The notes under the pieces: generated by a model
The model's input: only the letters and a program-made list of their open reading frames with translations
Told to the model about the DNA's origin: nothing
Database searches by the model: none
Shown: piece by piece, positions 63,733 to 64,000 of the stretch
Position numbering within the stretch: the stretch's first letter is position 1
Layout of the letters: the number at the start of each line of letters is the position of its first letter
Made by a program: the position numbers and the translations under genes
NCBI GenBank assembly: GCA_963921795.1
Contig: OY997641.1
Span: 23,194,533-23,258,532, forward strand
Length of the DNA stretch: 64,000 bases
Origin: Nannobrachium achirus
Taxonomy: Eukaryota > Chordata > Actinopteri > Myctophiformes > Myctophidae
Direction of reading: 5' to 3'

Positions 63733-64000
63733 CTAAGAAAGTATGGGAAAAGTAAGTACCATACCAGCATTTACCAACTGTTCAACAATTATCACATGTG
63801 TAAGTGGGATGAGCTATCACACAAAACCACCAAACCAGCATTAAAACATAGGAACCACTCCAAGCAACAACAAAAAACTGTGAATCCACATGCCATCTGC
63901 AAGCAAATTAATTGATGGGATAAATGAAATTAAATGAATGGGTGTGTTTCTTTTAAATAATTGTGGAAAGGAAAAAGCAAAACAAATAATGTATCTTCAT
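63733..64000 (-). other. tom1: tom1 intron (edge of window)
   Basis: Sequence upstream of the first visible tom1 exon; no further exon is seen before the window ends. Confidence 0.5.

Overview
The window looks like chromosomal DNA of a ray-finned (teleost) fish. It carries vertebrate multi-exon genes with GT-AG introns, long CA/TG and GA microsatellites, tRNA-derived SINEs, and many short non-autonomous DNA transposons (mostly hAT-like with 8-bp target-site duplications). The species cannot be told from the sequence alone.

Layout. 1-16.5 kb holds no gene I can recognise; it is intergenic DNA filled with MITEs, SINEs, microsatellites and a 46-bp minisatellite. 16775-33815 (+) is a complete hook2 gene. 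I assembled 23 coding exons, including a 6-nt microexon; they total 2136 nt in one frame (711 aa). Its 3'UTR runs to about 36 kb. 36-41 kb is intergenic, with MITEs, an AT-rich tract and a SINE. 41.0-44.9 kb is the most unusual part: an intronless, SRF-derived MADS-box gene (minus strand, 43500-44616) beside a 2.3-kb repeat complex. That complex contains a 37-bp tandem array in which nearly every unit carries a perfect CArG box (CCATATATGG, the SRF binding site), plus three larger blocks that each contain a perfect RFX X-box. The gene has another CArG box just upstream of its start. 45.5-46.8 kb is an hAT element with intact target duplications, and 47.0-47.7 kb is a long fold-back element. 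48156-49652 (+) is an intronless letm2 gene. 51213-60457 (-) is a complete nine-exon gcat gene, convergent with letm2, with several MITEs in its introns. 63223-63732 (-) holds the last three coding exons of a tom1-family gene that continues past the right edge.

How the genes work. The ordinary genes have separate cell roles: hook2 is a dynein-linked coiled-coil adaptor, letm2 an inner-mitochondrial-membrane LETM1-domain protein, gcat a mitochondrial threonine-catabolism enzyme, and tom1 an endosomal ubiquitin/clathrin adaptor. The main candidate for something new is the SRF-derived gene: a retrocopied MADS DNA-binding domain next to a dense array of its predicted binding sites, with a PMDLS CtBP-type motif and an arginine-rich repeat tail that SRF lacks. 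It is split by one apparent +1 frameshift. A second candidate is a short hairpin built on a GATCTACAAGCTCACAA arm. It recurs about 20 times in the window inside unrelated MITE families, and its distal stem changes on both sides together.
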